A stretch of 64,000 nucleotides of DNA from Brevundimonas subvibrioides (lineage in GTDB: Bacteria > Pseudomonadota > Alphaproteobacteria > Caulobacterales > Caulobacteraceae): positions 682,001 through 746,000 of the forward strand of contig NZ_CP114542.1 in the NCBI RefSeq assembly GCF_027271155.1, given 5' to 3'. The position numbers and the translations under genes are program-made. Shown here one piece after another: positions 27,822-38,642 of this stretch (position 1 is its first letter; every line of letters starts with the position of its first letter). The notes under the pieces were generated by a model. It did not search any database. It worked only from the letters and a program-made list of their open reading frames with translations, and was not told the DNA's origin.

Positions 27822-28652
27822 TCAAGCCCCGGCAGCCGCCGGGTTGAACAGGCCCATGGGGCTGGCGGTGAAGATCTCTATCCCATCCTCGGTAACGCCC
27901 ACGGTGTGCTCGCACTGGGCCGACAGGGACTTGTCGCGGGTCACGGCGGTCCAGCCGTCGGACAGGACCTTCACGTGCGGCTTGCCCAGATTCACCATCG
28001 GCTCGACGGTGAAGAACATGCCCGGCTTCAGCACCGCGCCCTCGCCCTTGCGCCCGTAGTGCAGGACGTTGGGGCTGTCGTGGAACAGCCGTCCGATGCC
28101 GTGGCCGCAGAAGTCGCGCACGACACTCATCCGGTTGGCCTCGACATGACGCTGGATGGCGAAGCCGATGTCGCCGAAGGTGTTGCCGGGCTTCACCTGT
28201 TCCAGACCGAGCGCCAGGGATTCATAGGTGACGTCGATCAGCTTTCGGGCGCGGGCATTGACCTGGCCGACCGCGAACATGCGGCTGGAATCGCCGTGCC
28301 AGCCATCGACGATGACCGTGTGGTCAACGTTGACGATGTCGCCGTCCTTCAGCACCCGGTCGCCGGGTATGCCGTGACACACCACATGATTGATCGAGGT
28401 GCAGACCGTCTTCATGTAGCCCTTGTAGCCGAGGCAGGCGGGCAGGCCGCCGCGGTCGAGAGTGTACTGGCGGATGCGGTCGTCGATCTCCTGGGTCGTG
28501 ACGCCCGGCACCACATAGGGCGTGATCATGTCCAGCGCGTCGGCCACCAGACGCCCGGCAATGCGCATGCCCTCGAAATCGTCGGGCTCGTGCAGGCGGA
28601 TGGCGCTGGTGCGGACCAGGGTCTCGGTGTCCAGCTCGGGCGTTTCATACAT
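27822..28652 (-). CDS. map: Methionine aminopeptidase, type I
   Basis: 276 aa. It removes the initiator Met from new proteins. Metal ligands are visible: two Asp in VNVDHTVIVDGWHGDSSRMF, His in GHGIGRLFHD, Glu in FTVEPMVNLG and Glu in QCEHTVGVTEDG. The start MYETPELDTETL at 28652 is preferred over an upstream in-frame ATG, which would add 23 basic residues. Confidence 0.96.
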   Translation of the reverse strand: MYETPELDTETLVRTSAIRLHEPDDFEGMRIAGRLVADALDMITPYVVPGVTTQEIDDRIRQYTLDRGGLPACLGYKGYMKTVCTSINHVVCHGIPGDRVLKDGDIVNVDHTVIVDGWHGDSSRMFAVGQVNARARKLIDVTYESLALGLEQVKPGNTFGDIGFAIQRHVEANRMSVVRDFCGHGIGRLFHDSPNVLHYGRKGEGAVLKPGMFFTVEPMVNLGKPHVKVLSDGWTAVTRDKSLSAQCEHTVGVTEDGIEIFTASPMGLFNPAAAGA

Positions 28653-28797
28653 GGTCGGGTCTCGGGCACGCTGGGACCAGCGTTTCGGGGGTGACATGGC
28701 GACCCTAGCACGAAATCTCAAGCCGTTTCAGGGTGCCGCGAAAGGGCAAGGGGGCGCGACCCCTTGCGGCCGGGCCAGGGCGGCGTAGGTGAGCGGC

Positions 28798-29553
28798 ATG
28801 GAACACACATCCCCCACCGCCGCCGTCCTGATCATCGGCGATGAAATCCTGTCCGGGCGGACGGCGGACACCAATCTGAACACCATCGCCCGATTCCTGG
28901 CGGCACTGGGGATCGACCTGCTGGAGGCGCGCACCGTGGGTGACCGGCCGGGGCAGATCATCGAGGCGCTGAACGCGTTGAGGGCGGCTCACGACTACGT
29001 CTTCACCACCGGCGGCATCGGGCCGACGCACGATGACATCACAGCGGACTGCGTGGCCGAGGCCTTCGGTGTGGCCATCGGCGAACGGGACGATGCCCTC
29101 GCCATCCTGGAGCGGCGCTACGGCGATGAGTTGAACGAAGCGCGGCGGCGGATGGCGCGGATCCCCGACGGCGGGGTGCTCATCGCCAATCCGGTCACGG
29201 ACGCACCCGGATTTCAGATCGGCAATGTCTTCGTCATGGCGGGCGTGCCCAGGATCATGACGGCGATGCTGGAGGACCTGGTGCCCCGGCTCCGGACCGG
29301 GGCTGTGGTCCATGCTCGGACGCTGAGAGTCACCGGCGTGGGCGAGGGGGCGATCGCGGCACCGCTGGCGGAGGCGGCCAGGGCCAGCCGCGACCTGTCG
29401 TTCGGCAGCTATCCGTTCGGGGCGGGCTCGGACGGGGAGGTCGGAACGAACCTGGTCGTGCGTGGCCGGGATGCGGCTGCGGTCGAGGCGGCGGTCGACG
29501 CCCTGGCGGCGGCGCTGGGCGCGGCCGGCATTTCGACGTCCCGCCAGGCCTGA
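28798..29553 (+). CDS. CinA-type molybdopterin-binding (MoCF) domain protein
   Basis: 251 aa from ATG 28798; GTG 28789 is 3 codons upstream. The MoCF-biosynthesis fold shows in VLIIGDEILSGRTADTN and FTTGGIGPTHDDITADCVAEAF. It lacks the C-terminal nicotinamide-nucleotide amidase domain of full CinA, so it corresponds to the short form common in alphaproteobacteria. An ADP-ribose pyrophosphatase-like activity is known for the CinA N-domain. It is divergent from map. Confidence 0.88.
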   Translation: MEHTSPTAAVLIIGDEILSGRTADTNLNTIARFLAALGIDLLEARTVGDRPGQIIEALNALRAAHDYVFTTGGIGPTHDDITADCVAEAFGVAIGERDDALAILERRYGDELNEARRRMARIPDGGVLIANPVTDAPGFQIGNVFVMAGVPRIMTAMLEDLVPRLRTGAVVHARTLRVTGVGEGAIAAPLAEAARASRDLSFGSYPFGAGSDGEVGTNLVVRGRDAAAVEAAVDALAAALGAAGISTSRQA

Positions 29554-29554
29554 A

Positions 29555-29584
29555 GACGGCGGGCCTTTCGCAAGGCCCGCCGTC
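29555..29584. terminator. Bidirectional terminator
   Basis: A perfect 13-bp stem (GACGGCGGGCCTT / AAGGCCCGCCGTC) with a TCGC tetraloop begins 1 nt after the CinA-domain gene and ends 19 nt before the convergent helicase gene. Confidence 0.75.
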
Positions 29585-29603
29585 GTCCGCTTGGCTGTGA
29601 GCG

Positions 29604-31142
29604 TCAGCCCTTGGCGACGTAGCCCTTGCCGCCGTTGGAGGGGCGACGGCCGCGGGGGCGGCGGCGGATTTCGCCGTCGGGACGGGTCTCGCCGACCGGG
29701 CGATTGGCAGAGGCGGCCGAGCGCGCGCGGTCGGCCGCGAGCGGGTCGAACGGCACGACGTTGACGATCGAACGGTCGCCATTGTGGCCCCGGTTCTGGT
29801 CGCGTCCGCTGCCGTCACGCGCGCCGTCCCGGTTCGGGGCACCCTTGCCGCGAACGCGATGCGGCTGGCCGCCGTGCTCTTTCTTGACGCCATCGCGCCG
29901 CGGATTGCGGTTGCGACCCTCGCCACGAGGGCGATCCTCGCGGTCGGGCATGGTGGCCTTGGTGCCGACGCCGGCGGCCATGATCGACTGGTCCAACAGG
30001 CCCAGCGACTTGTCGTTGCGCCGGTCTGTGGCGGGGATCTTCTGGCGGGTGACCTTCTCGATGTCCTTGAGCAGCTTCATCTCGTCGCCGGCGACGAAGC
30101 TGATGGCAGAACCATCGGCACCCGCGCGAGCCGTCCGGCCGATGCGGTGCACATAGGCTTCCGGCACGAAGGGCAGTTCGAAATTCACGACGTGCGAGAC
30201 GCCGTCCACGTCGATGCCGCGGGCGGCGATGTCGGTGGCGACGAGCACGCGCAGCTTGCCTGCCTTGAAGGCGGCCAGGGTGCGCTCACGCTGGGGCTGG
30301 GACTTGTTGCCGTGGATCGCGCCGGCCTGGACGCCGCCGGCCTCCAGATAGGCCGCGACCTTGTCGGCACCGTGCTTGGTTTTGGTGAAGACCAGGCAGC
30401 GGGTGAAGTTGTCGTCAGCGAACATCTCGGTCAGCAGGGCGCGCTTCCGGCCCTGTTCGACGTGGATGACCGACTGGTTGATGCGCTCGACCGTGGTCGA
30501 CTGCGGCGTCACCTGGACCTTGACGGGCTCCTTCAGAAGTTCGCCGGCCAGCTTGCCGATCTCGGTCGGCATGGTGGCCGAGAAGAACAGGTTCTGGCGC
30601 TTGGCCGGGATGCGGCTGACGATCTGACGGATCGGCTTGACGAAGCCCAGGTCCAGCATCTGGTCGGCCTCGTCGAGGACGAAGATCTCGGTCGAGGACA
30701 GGTCCAGGGTCTTCTGCTGCATGTGATCCAGCAGACGGCCGGGCGTGGCGACCAGGACGTCGAGGCCAGCCTGGATGGCCCGTTCCTGCGGGCCATATTT
30801 CACGCCGCCGAACACGACCGCGACCTTGAAGCCGAGGTGGCGTCCATAGGCCTTGAAGCTGTCGGCGATCTGGCTGGCCAGTTCGCGCGTCGGCGACAGG
30901 ATCAGGCAGCGCGTGGTGCGCGGCAGGGGGGCGACGCGGTTCTCGGCCAGGCGATGCAGGATCGGCAGGGCGAAGGCTGCGGTCTTGCCGGTGCCGGTCT
31001 GGGCGATGCCTAAAAGGTCCTTGCCGAGCATGACCGAGGGAATGGCCTGGGCCTGGATGGGCGTGGGGACGGTGTAGCCCTCGGTGGTGAGGGCCTGCAG
31101 CAGGGCCTTGTTCAGGCCGAAGGATTCGAAGGTGGTGGTCAA
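29604..31142 (-). CDS. DEAD-box RNA helicase, RhlE-like
   Basis: 512 aa. Q motif FGLNKALLQAL and PTPIQAQAIP, motif I AQTGTGKTAAF, Ia PTRELA, II VLDEADQMLD, III FSATMP, V ATDIAARGIDVDGV and VI HRIGRTARAGADG. The C-terminal tail (about 420-512) is rich in Arg, Gly and Asn (RGEGRNRNPRRDG), a probable RNA-binding tail. TTG 31142 starts the protein at MTTTFESFGL, the usual N-terminus; ATG 31175 would add 11 residues. The 279 nt upstream to the next gene holds the leader and no other gene I can support. Confidence 0.93.
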   Translation of the reverse strand: MTTTFESFGLNKALLQALTTEGYTVPTPIQAQAIPSVMLGKDLLGIAQTGTGKTAAFALPILHRLAENRVAPLPRTTRCLILSPTRELASQIADSFKAYGRHLGFKVAVVFGGVKYGPQERAIQAGLDVLVATPGRLLDHMQQKTLDLSSTEIFVLDEADQMLDLGFVKPIRQIVSRIPAKRQNLFFSATMPTEIGKLAGELLKEPVKVQVTPQSTTVERINQSVIHVEQGRKRALLTEMFADDNFTRCLVFTKTKHGADKVAAYLEAGGVQAGAIHGNKSQPQRERTLAAFKAGKLRVLVATDIAARGIDVDGVSHVVNFELPFVPEAYVHRIGRTARAGADGSAISFVAGDEMKLLKDIEKVTRQKIPATDRRNDKSLGLLDQSIMAAGVGTKATMPDREDRPRGEGRNRNPRRDGVKKEHGGQPHRVRGKGAPNRDGARDGSGRDQNRGHNGDRSIVNVVPFDPLAADRARSAASANRPVGETRPDGEIRRRPRGRRPSNGGKGYVAKG

Positions 31143-31421
31143 GGTAGGCGTTCTTTCGCGTGCGGCGACGCGCATCGGCCGGGCATTGACGCCAAAGGAC
31201 CGCGCGCCGCCAATCCCGACGGATCGCCAGTGTGGCAATCGCGGGCTTGATCGGGCGCCGCCCCGCGTGTCCGGGCAGCGAATGAATCTTGAGGGCCGGC
31301 CGCTTCTACAGTCAGGTCTTCGCTTGGGAGGAAGACCCACACGCGCTGGAGCGCACCGGGGATCGCCAGAGTGCGACGGGGCGGCAGATGGGCCGTTGTT
31401 GCGGCAAAGTCAAGGCGAGGC

Positions 31422-32114
31422 TCAGATCAGGCTGACCGCCAGGTTCACCGCCAGGGCCACCAGAACGGTGTTGAACACAAAGGCGGTCACGCTGTGGACC
31501 GTGGACAGGCGGCGGATGCGCTGTTCGGAAATCTGGATGTCGGCGGTCTGGCTGGCGACACCGATCACCAGCGAAAAATGCAGGAAGTCCCAATAATCAG
31601 GCTCCGCTCCGCCTGGAAAGATCAGGCCGCCGGTGTCCGCGTTCGCTTCGTCCGGCGCATAGAAGCGGTGGGCATAGTGCAGGCCGAAGATGACGTGGAC
31701 GAACAGCCACGACAGGGCCTCCGTGCCGAGGATCAGGGCGGCGGCGGTGGCCGGGTTCTCGCCGCTGGCCGAGGCGGCTTCGGAGACCACGACCACGACG
31801 CTGGCCATGGCGGCGAGCAGGCTGAGCGGCAGGATGGCGGTGCCGCCCTCGTCCAGGTCGGCGGCGCGCTGGCGGATGGCATCGACCGATCGGGCCCGCG
31901 CCATCCTGATGAAGGTCAGCATCAGGAACAGGGCCACGCCCGCATCCCAGCCGCTGGCCAGGCGCACCGTCCAGCGCCATTCCGGCGGAGACGCCAGGGC
32001 GACCACGAAGGCGAGCAGGAGTCCGGTCAGCAGGTGGCCATGGAGCCGGAACAGCCGTGGCCCGGACTTCGCCACGGGAGGCGGCGCGGCGGGCTTCGAC
32101 GGCTTTCGGGGCAT
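31422..32114 (-). CDS. DUF1345 membrane protein
   Basis: 230 aa with five or so membrane segments (LLTGLLLAFVVALAS; GVALFLMLTFI; LPLSLLAAMASVVVVV; LGTEALSWLFVHVIFGLHYAHRFY; VTAFVFNTVLVALAVNLAVSL). The YWDFLHFSLVIGVASQTADI segment is the hallmark of DUF1345. Function is unknown. The ATG overlaps the esterase stop by 1 nt, so the two are co-transcribed. Confidence 0.9.
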   Translation of the reverse strand: MPRKPSKPAAPPPVAKSGPRLFRLHGHLLTGLLLAFVVALASPPEWRWTVRLASGWDAGVALFLMLTFIRMARARSVDAIRQRAADLDEGGTAILPLSLLAAMASVVVVVSEAASASGENPATAAALILGTEALSWLFVHVIFGLHYAHRFYAPDEANADTGGLIFPGGAEPDYWDFLHFSLVIGVASQTADIQISEQRIRRLSTVHSVTAFVFNTVLVALAVNLAVSLI

Positions 32115-33691
32115 CAGGTTCCGGGCTGGATATAGGGGATGGCGGCGAACAGGCGGCGTTCGCCACCGCGCGGATCGTCCTCCATCCGGGCCGGCTCGTC
32201 CATGATCATCGTCTGGCGGCGCGTGAGGTCATAGGGGGTCCAGGCCGGCAGGCCGGGGTGGTTGGGATCCCCGTCGCGGGCCAGTGCGGCGAAGGCCTGC
32301 GACAGGCGGTCGGCCATCCCCTGTGCCTGCGGACCTTGGGCGCGGCTGCCGGTCGCCATGACGTTGTCGAGCGCCAGCGGGATGTCGTCGGTGTGCATGG
32401 CCCCGCGACGCCCGCCGTCGATGGGGGACGTCCAGTCCAGCTGATAGACGAAGGCGGGCGACCCCGATGCCGCGCGGGCCTCCGCCTCGATGATCGCCCC
32501 GCGCCACGAGCGCGCGGCGGTGGTGGCGGCGAAGAAGACGTCGGACGGCGTGTAGGCCGGATACATCCGGCGGTAGGCGGCGATGACCGGCTCGGGCGCG
32601 ACGTCGATGCGGAACTCGCGGTTGGTCATCTTTCCGGGCAGGTCGTCCCAGGTCAGGCTGAAGTTCGCGGGATCGCCGCCCAGGAAGGCCTTGGTCTCGT
32701 CGTGGGTATTGCCGATGATCATCGGGATGTGGGCCGACTGGGCAGGGGCGTCGGGATAGAAGGGATGGCGTCGCAGGCTGCGGTCATCCAGCACCGGGCC
32801 GAAATAAAGGCCGCCGAAGCCCAGCACGGGGTCGGTCGCCTCGGTCGCCTTCAGAATGTCCGCGACCGGCAGGGTCGCGGCCTCGGCGGCGCGGTCTCTC
32901 GGCAGGCCCAGGGCGTCGAGGAAGACCTCGGCCCGTCGTGTGGCATTCCAGGGGCCCGAGGCGGTGACCTGCTGGCCGCTCATGGTGGCGGCGCGGTGGA
33001 ACAGGCCCGCCGCGGCCGGGGTGGCCATCATCGTCGCGATCTTGGCCCCGCCGCCCGACTGGCCAAAAACCATGACGCGGCCGGGATCGCCGCCGAAGGC
33101 CGCGATGTTGTCGCGCACCCATTGCAGCGCCAGGATCAGGTCCAGCTGCCCGGCATTGCCGCTGTCGAGGAAGGGCGCGCCGGCGATCCGCGCCAGATAG
33201 GCATAGCCCAAAGGCCCCAGCCGGTGGTTGACGGTAACGGCGACCACGTCGTTGCGTCGGGCCAGTCGCGTGCCGTCGTAGAGCGGGCTGGACCCCGATC
33301 CGCTCGAATAGGCTCCGCCGTGGATATAGACCATCACGGGTCGACGCCCGGCGTCCAGGCCCGGCGACCAGATATTGAGGAACAGGCAATCCTCGGCCTG
33401 GTTCGGCTCGGAACCGCCCTGCGGACTGGCCGGGCCGTAGTTGAAGGCTTCGACCGGGCTGGTCCAGGGCGTGGGTGGCGCGGGCGGCTGGAACCGGCGT
33501 GGCGCGGTGTCGGCCCCGTAGCGTATGCCCTTGAAGACAGTCACGCCCGCATCCCGCTGGCCCCGCACCGGGCCGTGGGTGGTGGCGACGACCGGATGGA
33601 TTCCCTGCGCCCGGGCGGACGGGGTCAGGAACGGCAGGGCAAGTCCTGTCACCAGGACGGAGCGTCGGTCTGGGGCAGGTCTGCGATCCAC
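32114..33691 (-). CDS. Type-B carboxylesterase, exported
   Basis: 525 aa. A Tat-like leader (DRRSVLVTGLALPFLTPSARA, cleavage about 28) precedes the alpha/beta hydrolase. The nucleophile elbow is FGQSGGG, a variant of the common GESAGG. The oxyanion motif is YIHGGAYSSGSG, and EDCLFLNIWSP is the family's disulfide/N-terminal signature. It cleaves carboxylic esters (para-nitrobenzyl esterase group); the natural substrate is unknown. Confidence 0.9.
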   Translation of the reverse strand: MDRRPAPDRRSVLVTGLALPFLTPSARAQGIHPVVATTHGPVRGQRDAGVTVFKGIRYGADTAPRRFQPPAPPTPWTSPVEAFNYGPASPQGGSEPNQAEDCLFLNIWSPGLDAGRRPVMVYIHGGAYSSGSGSSPLYDGTRLARRNDVVAVTVNHRLGPLGYAYLARIAGAPFLDSGNAGQLDLILALQWVRDNIAAFGGDPGRVMVFGQSGGGAKIATMMATPAAAGLFHRAATMSGQQVTASGPWNATRRAEVFLDALGLPRDRAAEAATLPVADILKATEATDPVLGFGGLYFGPVLDDRSLRRHPFYPDAPAQSAHIPMIIGNTHDETKAFLGGDPANFSLTWDDLPGKMTNREFRIDVAPEPVIAAYRRMYPAYTPSDVFFAATTAARSWRGAIIEAEARAASGSPAFVYQLDWTSPIDGGRRGAMHTDDIPLALDNVMATGSRAQGPQAQGMADRLSQAFAALARDGDPNHPGLPAWTPYDLTRRQTMIMDEPARMEDDPRGGERRLFAAIPYIQPGT

Positions 33692-33852
33692 GGCGGCTTC
33701 CTTCGGACTTTTCGCCAGACTAGGCCTGTGCTCCTGGCATTGTCACCGGTGTCATCTCCGGATGGGCTTGCAGGTCCGGCCTGGCCCCGCTCTAGTGCGA
33801 TCACGCATTGTTACGAGCCACCTCCCCGCCTGGCTCGCGCTGGAGAAATCGC

Positions 33853-35988
33853 ATGACCCACAACGACCGTGCCGGCCTGTCGGTCGATCGACAGCTGTCG
33901 GCCTTTCTGGAAGACGAGGTGCTGCCGGGGCTGGGCATGGCGGCGGACGCCTTCTGGGTCGGCGTGGCCGGGGTGTTCGCGCGGTTTGCGCCGCAGAACC
34001 GCGCCCTGCTGGCGCGGCGGGACGAGCTGCAGGCCCGGATCGATGCCTGGCACGAGGCGAGAAAGGGTCAGCCGCACGATCCCGTGGCAACCGAATCCTT
34101 CCTGCGTGAGATCGGATATCTGGTCGAGGAACCCGCGCCGTTCCAGATCACGACGCGGAATGTGGACCCTGAGCTGGCCACCTTGGCCGGGCCGCAGCTG
34201 GTCGTGCCGATCCTGAATGCGCGGTTCCTGCTGAACGCCGCAAACGCGCGTTGGGGCAGTCTGTACGACGCGCTGTATGGCACCGACGCGCTTGGGGACC
34301 TGCCCCCGGGTGGGGGTTACGACACCGCGCGCGGGGCGCGGGTCGTGGCGCGGGCCCGGGCGTTCCTGGACGAGGCGGTGCCGCTGGAAACCGGGTCCTG
34401 GGCCGATGCGGACGAGCACTTCGCCCACGCCATCGCCCTGAAACATCAGGACCAGTTCGTCGGCAGGACGGAGCGCGGGGTCCTGTATCGCAACAATGGC
34501 CTGCACATCGAGGTCGTCTTCGACCGGAACCATCCGATCGGGGCGACCGACCCGGCCGGGATCGCGGACGTGATCCTGGAATCGGCCCTGTCGACCATCT
34601 GCGACCTGGAAGACTCTGTCGCCGCCGTGGACGCCGAGGACAAGGTCGCGGCCTATCGCAACTGGCTGGGGCTGATGAAGGGCGACCTGAAAGCCAGTTT
34701 CCAGAAGGGCGGCAAGACGCTGGAACGGACGCTGGCCCCCGATCTGACCTATGTCGCCGACGACGGATCGAGCCGGACGCTCAAGGGGCGATCGTTGCTC
34801 TTTGTGCGGAATGTCGGGCACCTGATGACCAATCCGGCGATCCTCCTGCCGGACGGGTCGGAGGCACCCGAGGGCATACTGGACGCCATCGTGACCTCGC
34901 TGATCGCCCTGTACGATCTGAAGGGGCCCGTTTCGGGAAAGAGGAGTGCCTTCACCAACTCGGCGGCGGGGTCGGTCTATATCGTCAAGCCGAAGATGCA
35001 TGGGCCGGATGAGGCGGCCTTCACCAACGCCCTGTTCGACGCGGTCGAGGATCTGCTGGGACTGGCGCGGCACACGATCAAGGTCGGGGTGATGGACGAG
35101 GAGCGCCGCACCAGCGCCAATCTGGCGGCCTGTATCCACGCGGTGAAGGACCGGATCGTCTTCATCAACACGGGCTTTCTCGACCGCACCGGGGACGAGA
35201 TCCACACGGCGATGCAGGCCGGGCCGATGGTGCGCAAGGCCGACATCAAGGCCTCGAAATGGATCGCGGCGTATGAGGCGCGGAACGTCGCCATCGGTCT
35301 GGCGTGCGGCCTGTCGGGCCGGGCGCAGATCGGCAAGGGGATGTGGGCAGCGCCCGACCGGATGGCCGACATGCTGGAGCAGAAGATCGGCCATCCGCGG
35401 ACCGGGGCGAACACGGCCTGGACGCCGTCGCCGACCGCCGCGACCCTGCATGCGCTGCACTATCACGCCGTCGATGTGTTCGCGGTGCAGAAGGCGGTCG
35501 CGCAACGGCCGGTACCGGGGCTGGTGGACCTGCTGACGCCGCCGCTGGCGAACGGAGCCAACGGGTCGGAGCAGGAGGTCGCCGACGAGCTGGACAACAA
35601 CGCCCAAGGCATCCTGGGCTATGTCGTGCGCTGGATCGACCAGGGCGTGGGCTGTTCCAAGGTGCCGGACATCCACGACATCGGGCTGATGGAGGACCGG
35701 GCGACGCTGCGGATCAGTTCGCAGCATATCGCCAACTGGCTGCAGCACGGGGTCTGCTCGGCGGGGCAGGTCGAGGCGGCCTTCCTGCGGATGGCGGCGA
35801 AGGTCGACGGGCAGAATGCGGGCGATCCGCTGTATCGTCCGATGGCGGATGATCCGGAAGGGTCGCTGGCCTTTCAGGCGGCGCGGGCCCTGGTGTTCGA
35901 GGGGCTGAGCCAGCCGAACGGCTATACCGAGCCGCTGCTGCATGCCTGGCGCCAGCGGGCCAAGGCGGCTCAGACCCCGGCGTCGTAG
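33853..35988 (+). CDS. glcB: Malate synthase G
   Basis: 711 aa monomeric malate synthase that condenses glyoxylate with acetyl-CoA in the glyoxylate route. Characteristic stretches are [52 protein letters not shown] with the Mg ligands, [15 protein letters not shown], and [22 protein letters not shown] at 33842-33848 supports ATG 33853. The 3' end overlaps the convergent truA by 19 nt. No isocitrate lyase is in view. Confidence 0.97.
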   Translation: MTHNDRAGLSVDRQLSAFLEDEVLPGLGMAADAFWVGVAGVFARFAPQNRALLARRDELQARIDAWHEARKGQPHDPVATESFLREIGYLVEEPAPFQITTRNVDPELATLAGPQLVVPILNARFLLNAANARWGSLYDALYGTDALGDLPPGGGYDTARGARVVARARAFLDEAVPLETGSWADADEHFAHAIALKHQDQFVGRTERGVLYRNNGLHIEVVFDRNHPIGATDPAGIADVILESALSTICDLEDSVAAVDAEDKVAAYRNWLGLMKGDLKASFQKGGKTLERTLAPDLTYVADDGSSRTLKGRSLLFVRNVGHLMTNPAILLPDGSEAPEGILDAIVTSLIALYDLKGPVSGKRSAFTNSAAGSVYIVKPKMHGPDEAAFTNALFDAVEDLLGLARHTIKVGVMDEERRTSANLAACIHAVKDRIVFINTGFLDRTGDEIHTAMQAGPMVRKADIKASKWIAAYEARNVAIGLACGLSGRAQIGKGMWAAPDRMADMLEQKIGHPRTGANTAWTPSPTAATLHALHYHAVDVFAVQKAVAQRPVPGLVDLLTPPLANGANGSEQEVADELDNNAQGILGYVVRWIDQGVGCSKVPDIHDIGLMEDRATLRISSQHIANWLQHGVCSAGQVEAAFLRMAAKVDGQNAGDPLYRPMADDPEGSLAFQAARALVFEGLSQPNGYTEPLLHAWRQRAKAAQTPAS

Positions 35989-36719
35989 GCCACGCCCGTC
36001 AGATAGAGGCCGTCGGCGGGCGAGACGGGGCCGCAGGCGGTACGGTCCCGGGCGTCCAGCGCCGTCTTGACGTCCTCAGGTGCCCAGCGGCCGAGACCCA
36101 CCTCGACCAGGGTGCCGGTCATCGAGCGGACCTGGCGGTGGAGGAAGGAGCGGGCCTCGAACACCAGATGGACCTCCTGTCCCACCGCAGTGACGCGGGC
36201 GATGTCGAGGGTCTTCTCGGGTGACTTCGACTGGCAGGCCAGGTCGCGGAAGGTGGTGAAGTCGTGGTGGCCGATCAGGTGGTCGGCGCCCGCCTGCATG
36301 GCCGCGACGTCGAGGGGGCGGCGGACGTGCCAGACCTTGCCCCGCTCCAGCGCCGGGCGGCCGGGGCGGTTCAGGATGCGGTAGAGATAGCGCCGCCCGG
36401 TGGCCGAGAAGCGGGCGTGCCAGTCGTCGGGCACGGCCTGGCAGTCCAGCACGGCCACGCCCTCCTTCACCATATGGGCGTTCAGGGCGTTCATGACGGT
36501 GGCGGCGGGCCAGTCCCGATCGAGATCGACGTGGGCGACCTGGCCGGTGGCGTGGACGCCCGAGTCGGTGCGGCCGGCGGCGGCGATGCGGACGGTCTGG
36601 CCGCAGAAGGCCGTGACCGCAGCCTCGACCACGCCCTGGACCGTCGGCAGGCCGTCCTGGGCCTGGAAGCCTGCATAGGGGCCGCCGTCGTACTCCAGCG
36701 TCAGCCGATAGCGCGGCAT
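35970..36719 (-). CDS. truA: tRNA pseudouridine synthase A
   Basis: 249 aa. It makes pseudouridine at tRNA positions 38-40. The catalytic Asp lies in [46 protein letters not shown] and [19 protein letters not shown] are typical TruA segments. The ATG overlaps the fmt stop by 1 nt. Confidence 0.96.
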   Translation of the reverse strand: MPRYRLTLEYDGGPYAGFQAQDGLPTVQGVVEAAVTAFCGQTVRIAAAGRTDSGVHATGQVAHVDLDRDWPAATVMNALNAHMVKEGVAVLDCQAVPDDWHARFSATGRRYLYRILNRPGRPALERGKVWHVRRPLDVAAMQAGADHLIGHHDFTTFRDLACQSKSPEKTLDIARVTAVGQEVHLVFEARSFLHRQVRSMTGTLVEVGLGRWAPEDVKTALDARDRTACGPVSPADGLYLTGVAYDAGV

Positions 36720-37645
36720 CAGCCCAGCACGGTCCCGACGGGCAGGGGGAAGCCCCGCAGGAAGTCGGCCGGATCCTGCGCCGCCTTGCCCTCGCGCTGG
36801 ACGCGGAGCAGGCGCACGGCGCCGTCACCGGTCCCGATCAGCAGCGCCCCGTCGAGGACCTCGCCCGGCGCGCCCGCGCCCTTCAGGCTGGGCATGGACA
36901 TCAGGGCCTTGACCCGGACGGGGCCGTCCGGACCGGGGGCCTCGAACCAGGCGCCGGGGAAGGGGGACAGGCCCCGGATGTGGCAATCCAGTCCGGCGGC
37001 GGGGCGGGTCCAGTCGATGCGGGCCTCGGCCGGGGTGATCTTCCGGGCATAGGTCGCCTCGCCGACCTGTTCCGTCTCGGTGACGCCGCCGCGTTCGATG
37101 GCGGCCAGGGCGCGGGTCCACAGGGTGGCCCCCGTCGTGGCCATGCGGTCCGACAGGGTGGCGGCCGTGTCGTCGGGGGCGATGGGCAGGACCTCGCTGA
37201 GCAGGATGGCCCCCTCGTCGAGGCCCTCCGACATCCGCATGATCTGGACCCCGGTCTGGCGGTCCCCGGCCATGATGGCCCGCTGGATCGGCGCGGCCCC
37301 CCGCCAGCGCGGCAACAGCGAGCCGTGCAGGTTGAAACAGCCCAGCCGGGGCGCCGACAGCACCTCTGCCTTCAGGATCTGGCCATAGGCGACGACGCAG
37401 GCGGCATCGAGATCCAGGCTCGCGAACGTCTCGATGGCGTCGGCGGCCTTCATCGAGGCGGGGGTAAAGACCGGCAGCCCCATGGCCTCGGCAAAGGCGT
37501 GGACCGGCGAGGGCGTCAGCTTCTGACCCCGGCCCTTCGGCCGAGGCGGCTGGCTGTAGACGGCCACGACCTCATGGCCACTGGCGATTAGCTCGGCCAG
37601 GGACGGCACGGCGAAGTCGGGGGTACCCATGAAGGCGAGGCGCAT
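36719..37645 (-). CDS. fmt: Methionyl-tRNA formyltransferase
   Basis: 308 aa. It formylates initiator Met-tRNA. Formyl-transfer core: [11 protein letters not shown] near the start, [21 protein letters not shown] with the catalytic Asn/His region, and the [10 protein letters not shown] loop. The C-terminal domain is normal. It forms an fmt-truA operon. No def gene is visible upstream; an HTH gene lies there instead. Confidence 0.96.
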   Translation of the reverse strand: MRLAFMGTPDFAVPSLAELIASGHEVVAVYSQPPRPKGRGQKLTPSPVHAFAEAMGLPVFTPASMKAADAIETFASLDLDAACVVAYGQILKAEVLSAPRLGCFNLHGSLLPRWRGAAPIQRAIMAGDRQTGVQIMRMSEGLDEGAILLSEVLPIAPDDTAATLSDRMATTGATLWTRALAAIERGGVTETEQVGEATYARKITPAEARIDWTRPAAGLDCHIRGLSPFPGAWFEAPGPDGPVRVKALMSMPSLKGAGAPGEVLDGALLIGTGDGAVRLLRVQREGKAAQDPADFLRGFPLPVGTVLG

Positions 37646-37716
37646 GGCCTGTCTCTAGTCGCGCATCCCCTTCGGCGCCAGTCGGTCAGGTGTCCGGTCG
37701 AGGGCGGAGGCCCCCC

Positions 37717-38457
37717 TCACGGATCGCCGGAAAAATTTTCGTCGGCACCATGCAGACCGTGCAGACCGTCCAGTTGGGGCGGGCCGAGGCGGGCGGAGAG
37801 GGCTTCGGACAGCACGGTGCTGGACGCCACATAGGCATCGGCCTCGCGCTGGTTCAGGATGCGGCGCTCGGCCTGTTTGGCCTCCCAGATATTGGTGAAG
37901 CGTTCGGGCTCGGCGGCGCGGGCCGCCTCGGCCGCGGCCGCCTCGGCCGCAGCCCTGGCGGCGGCTTCGGCCTGGCGCCGGGCCTCGACCATTTCGGCGA
38001 GACGGCGATGGGTCCGGATCCAGCGCCCCGCCTCGACGGCCCGGTCGGCGGCGATGGCGCGCCGCACGCGCAACAGGGCCCGCTCGACCAGGACGTCGAG
38101 GGAGACCTCGTCCAGGGTGTCGTCGATCAGGGCGTCCCGGCCGTCGTGCTCGACCGCATATTCGACGAGGGGGCGCACCGCGCCCGCCTGATCGGCGCGC
38201 CGCCAGCCCTGTTCCCGCGCCCGCGCCCGGATCGTGCGCTCGGCCATGCCGAACCGCGCCGAGATCGAGGCGGCGCTCTCTCCGTCCAGATAGGCGTCGC
38301 GCGCGGCCGCCCAGTGGGTCTCGGAGACGAAGCGGTGGCCGCTGCGGGGCTCCGATCGCGTGGAAATGGGGGCAGGCGCGCCCTCAGGCTGCGGCAACAG
38401 GCCGAAGGGGTCATAGGGCGGCGGGTTGAAATCGTCTTCGTCGTCCGACCAGGCCAC
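37717..38457 (-). CDS. Helix-turn-helix protein with Ala-rich coiled coil
   Basis: 246 aa from GTG 38457, chosen because GGGAGG lies 6 nt upstream; longer reading would take in repeat-derived sequence. A helix-turn-helix (WAAARDAYLDGESAASISAR, then MAERTIRARAREQGW) sits at about 50-90. It is followed by an Arg/Ala-rich helical stretch (RRQAEAAARAAAEAAAAEAARAAE), likely coiled coil. It resembles phage-terminase-small-subunit-like or transposon-type HTH proteins in style, but I cannot assign a function. Confidence 0.7.
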   Translation of the reverse strand: MAWSDDEDDFNPPPYDPFGLLPQPEGAPAPISTRSEPRSGHRFVSETHWAAARDAYLDGESAASISARFGMAERTIRARAREQGWRRADQAGAVRPLVEYAVEHDGRDALIDDTLDEVSLDVLVERALLRVRRAIAADRAVEAGRWIRTHRRLAEMVEARRQAEAAARAAAEAAAAEAARAAEPERFTNIWEAKQAERRILNQREADAYVASSTVLSEALSARLGPPQLDGLHGLHGADENFSGDP

Positions 38458-38611
38458 GGCGTGCCTCCCGAGGTGAAACTGCGGGCGGCAGGATCGCATG
38501 GCCGGATATGTGGGCGCGTTCGAGGGGGTGATCGCGTGATCGGGTGTTGAAAGGACGTGGGAAATCGGCGCGAGCGTGGACATTTGGGGGTGCGGGAGCG
38601 GACATCCGTTG

Positions 38612-38634
38612 CCTTCTCCCGCAAGGGGAGAAGG
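38612..38634. repeat. 23-nt palindromic repeat carrying a ribosome-binding site
   Basis: Identical to the element at 8939-8961. Its right arm (GGGAGAAGG) is the apparent ribosome-binding site of the FrnE-like gene starting at 38643, so folding of the hairpin would hide that site. Confidence 0.75.
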
Positions 38635-38642
38635 ATGGTTAT

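Noticed and set aside
29784..31013. 409-aa plus-strand frame opposite the DEAD helicase
   Set aside because: Antisense shadow with no motif; the helicase motifs are complete on the minus strand.
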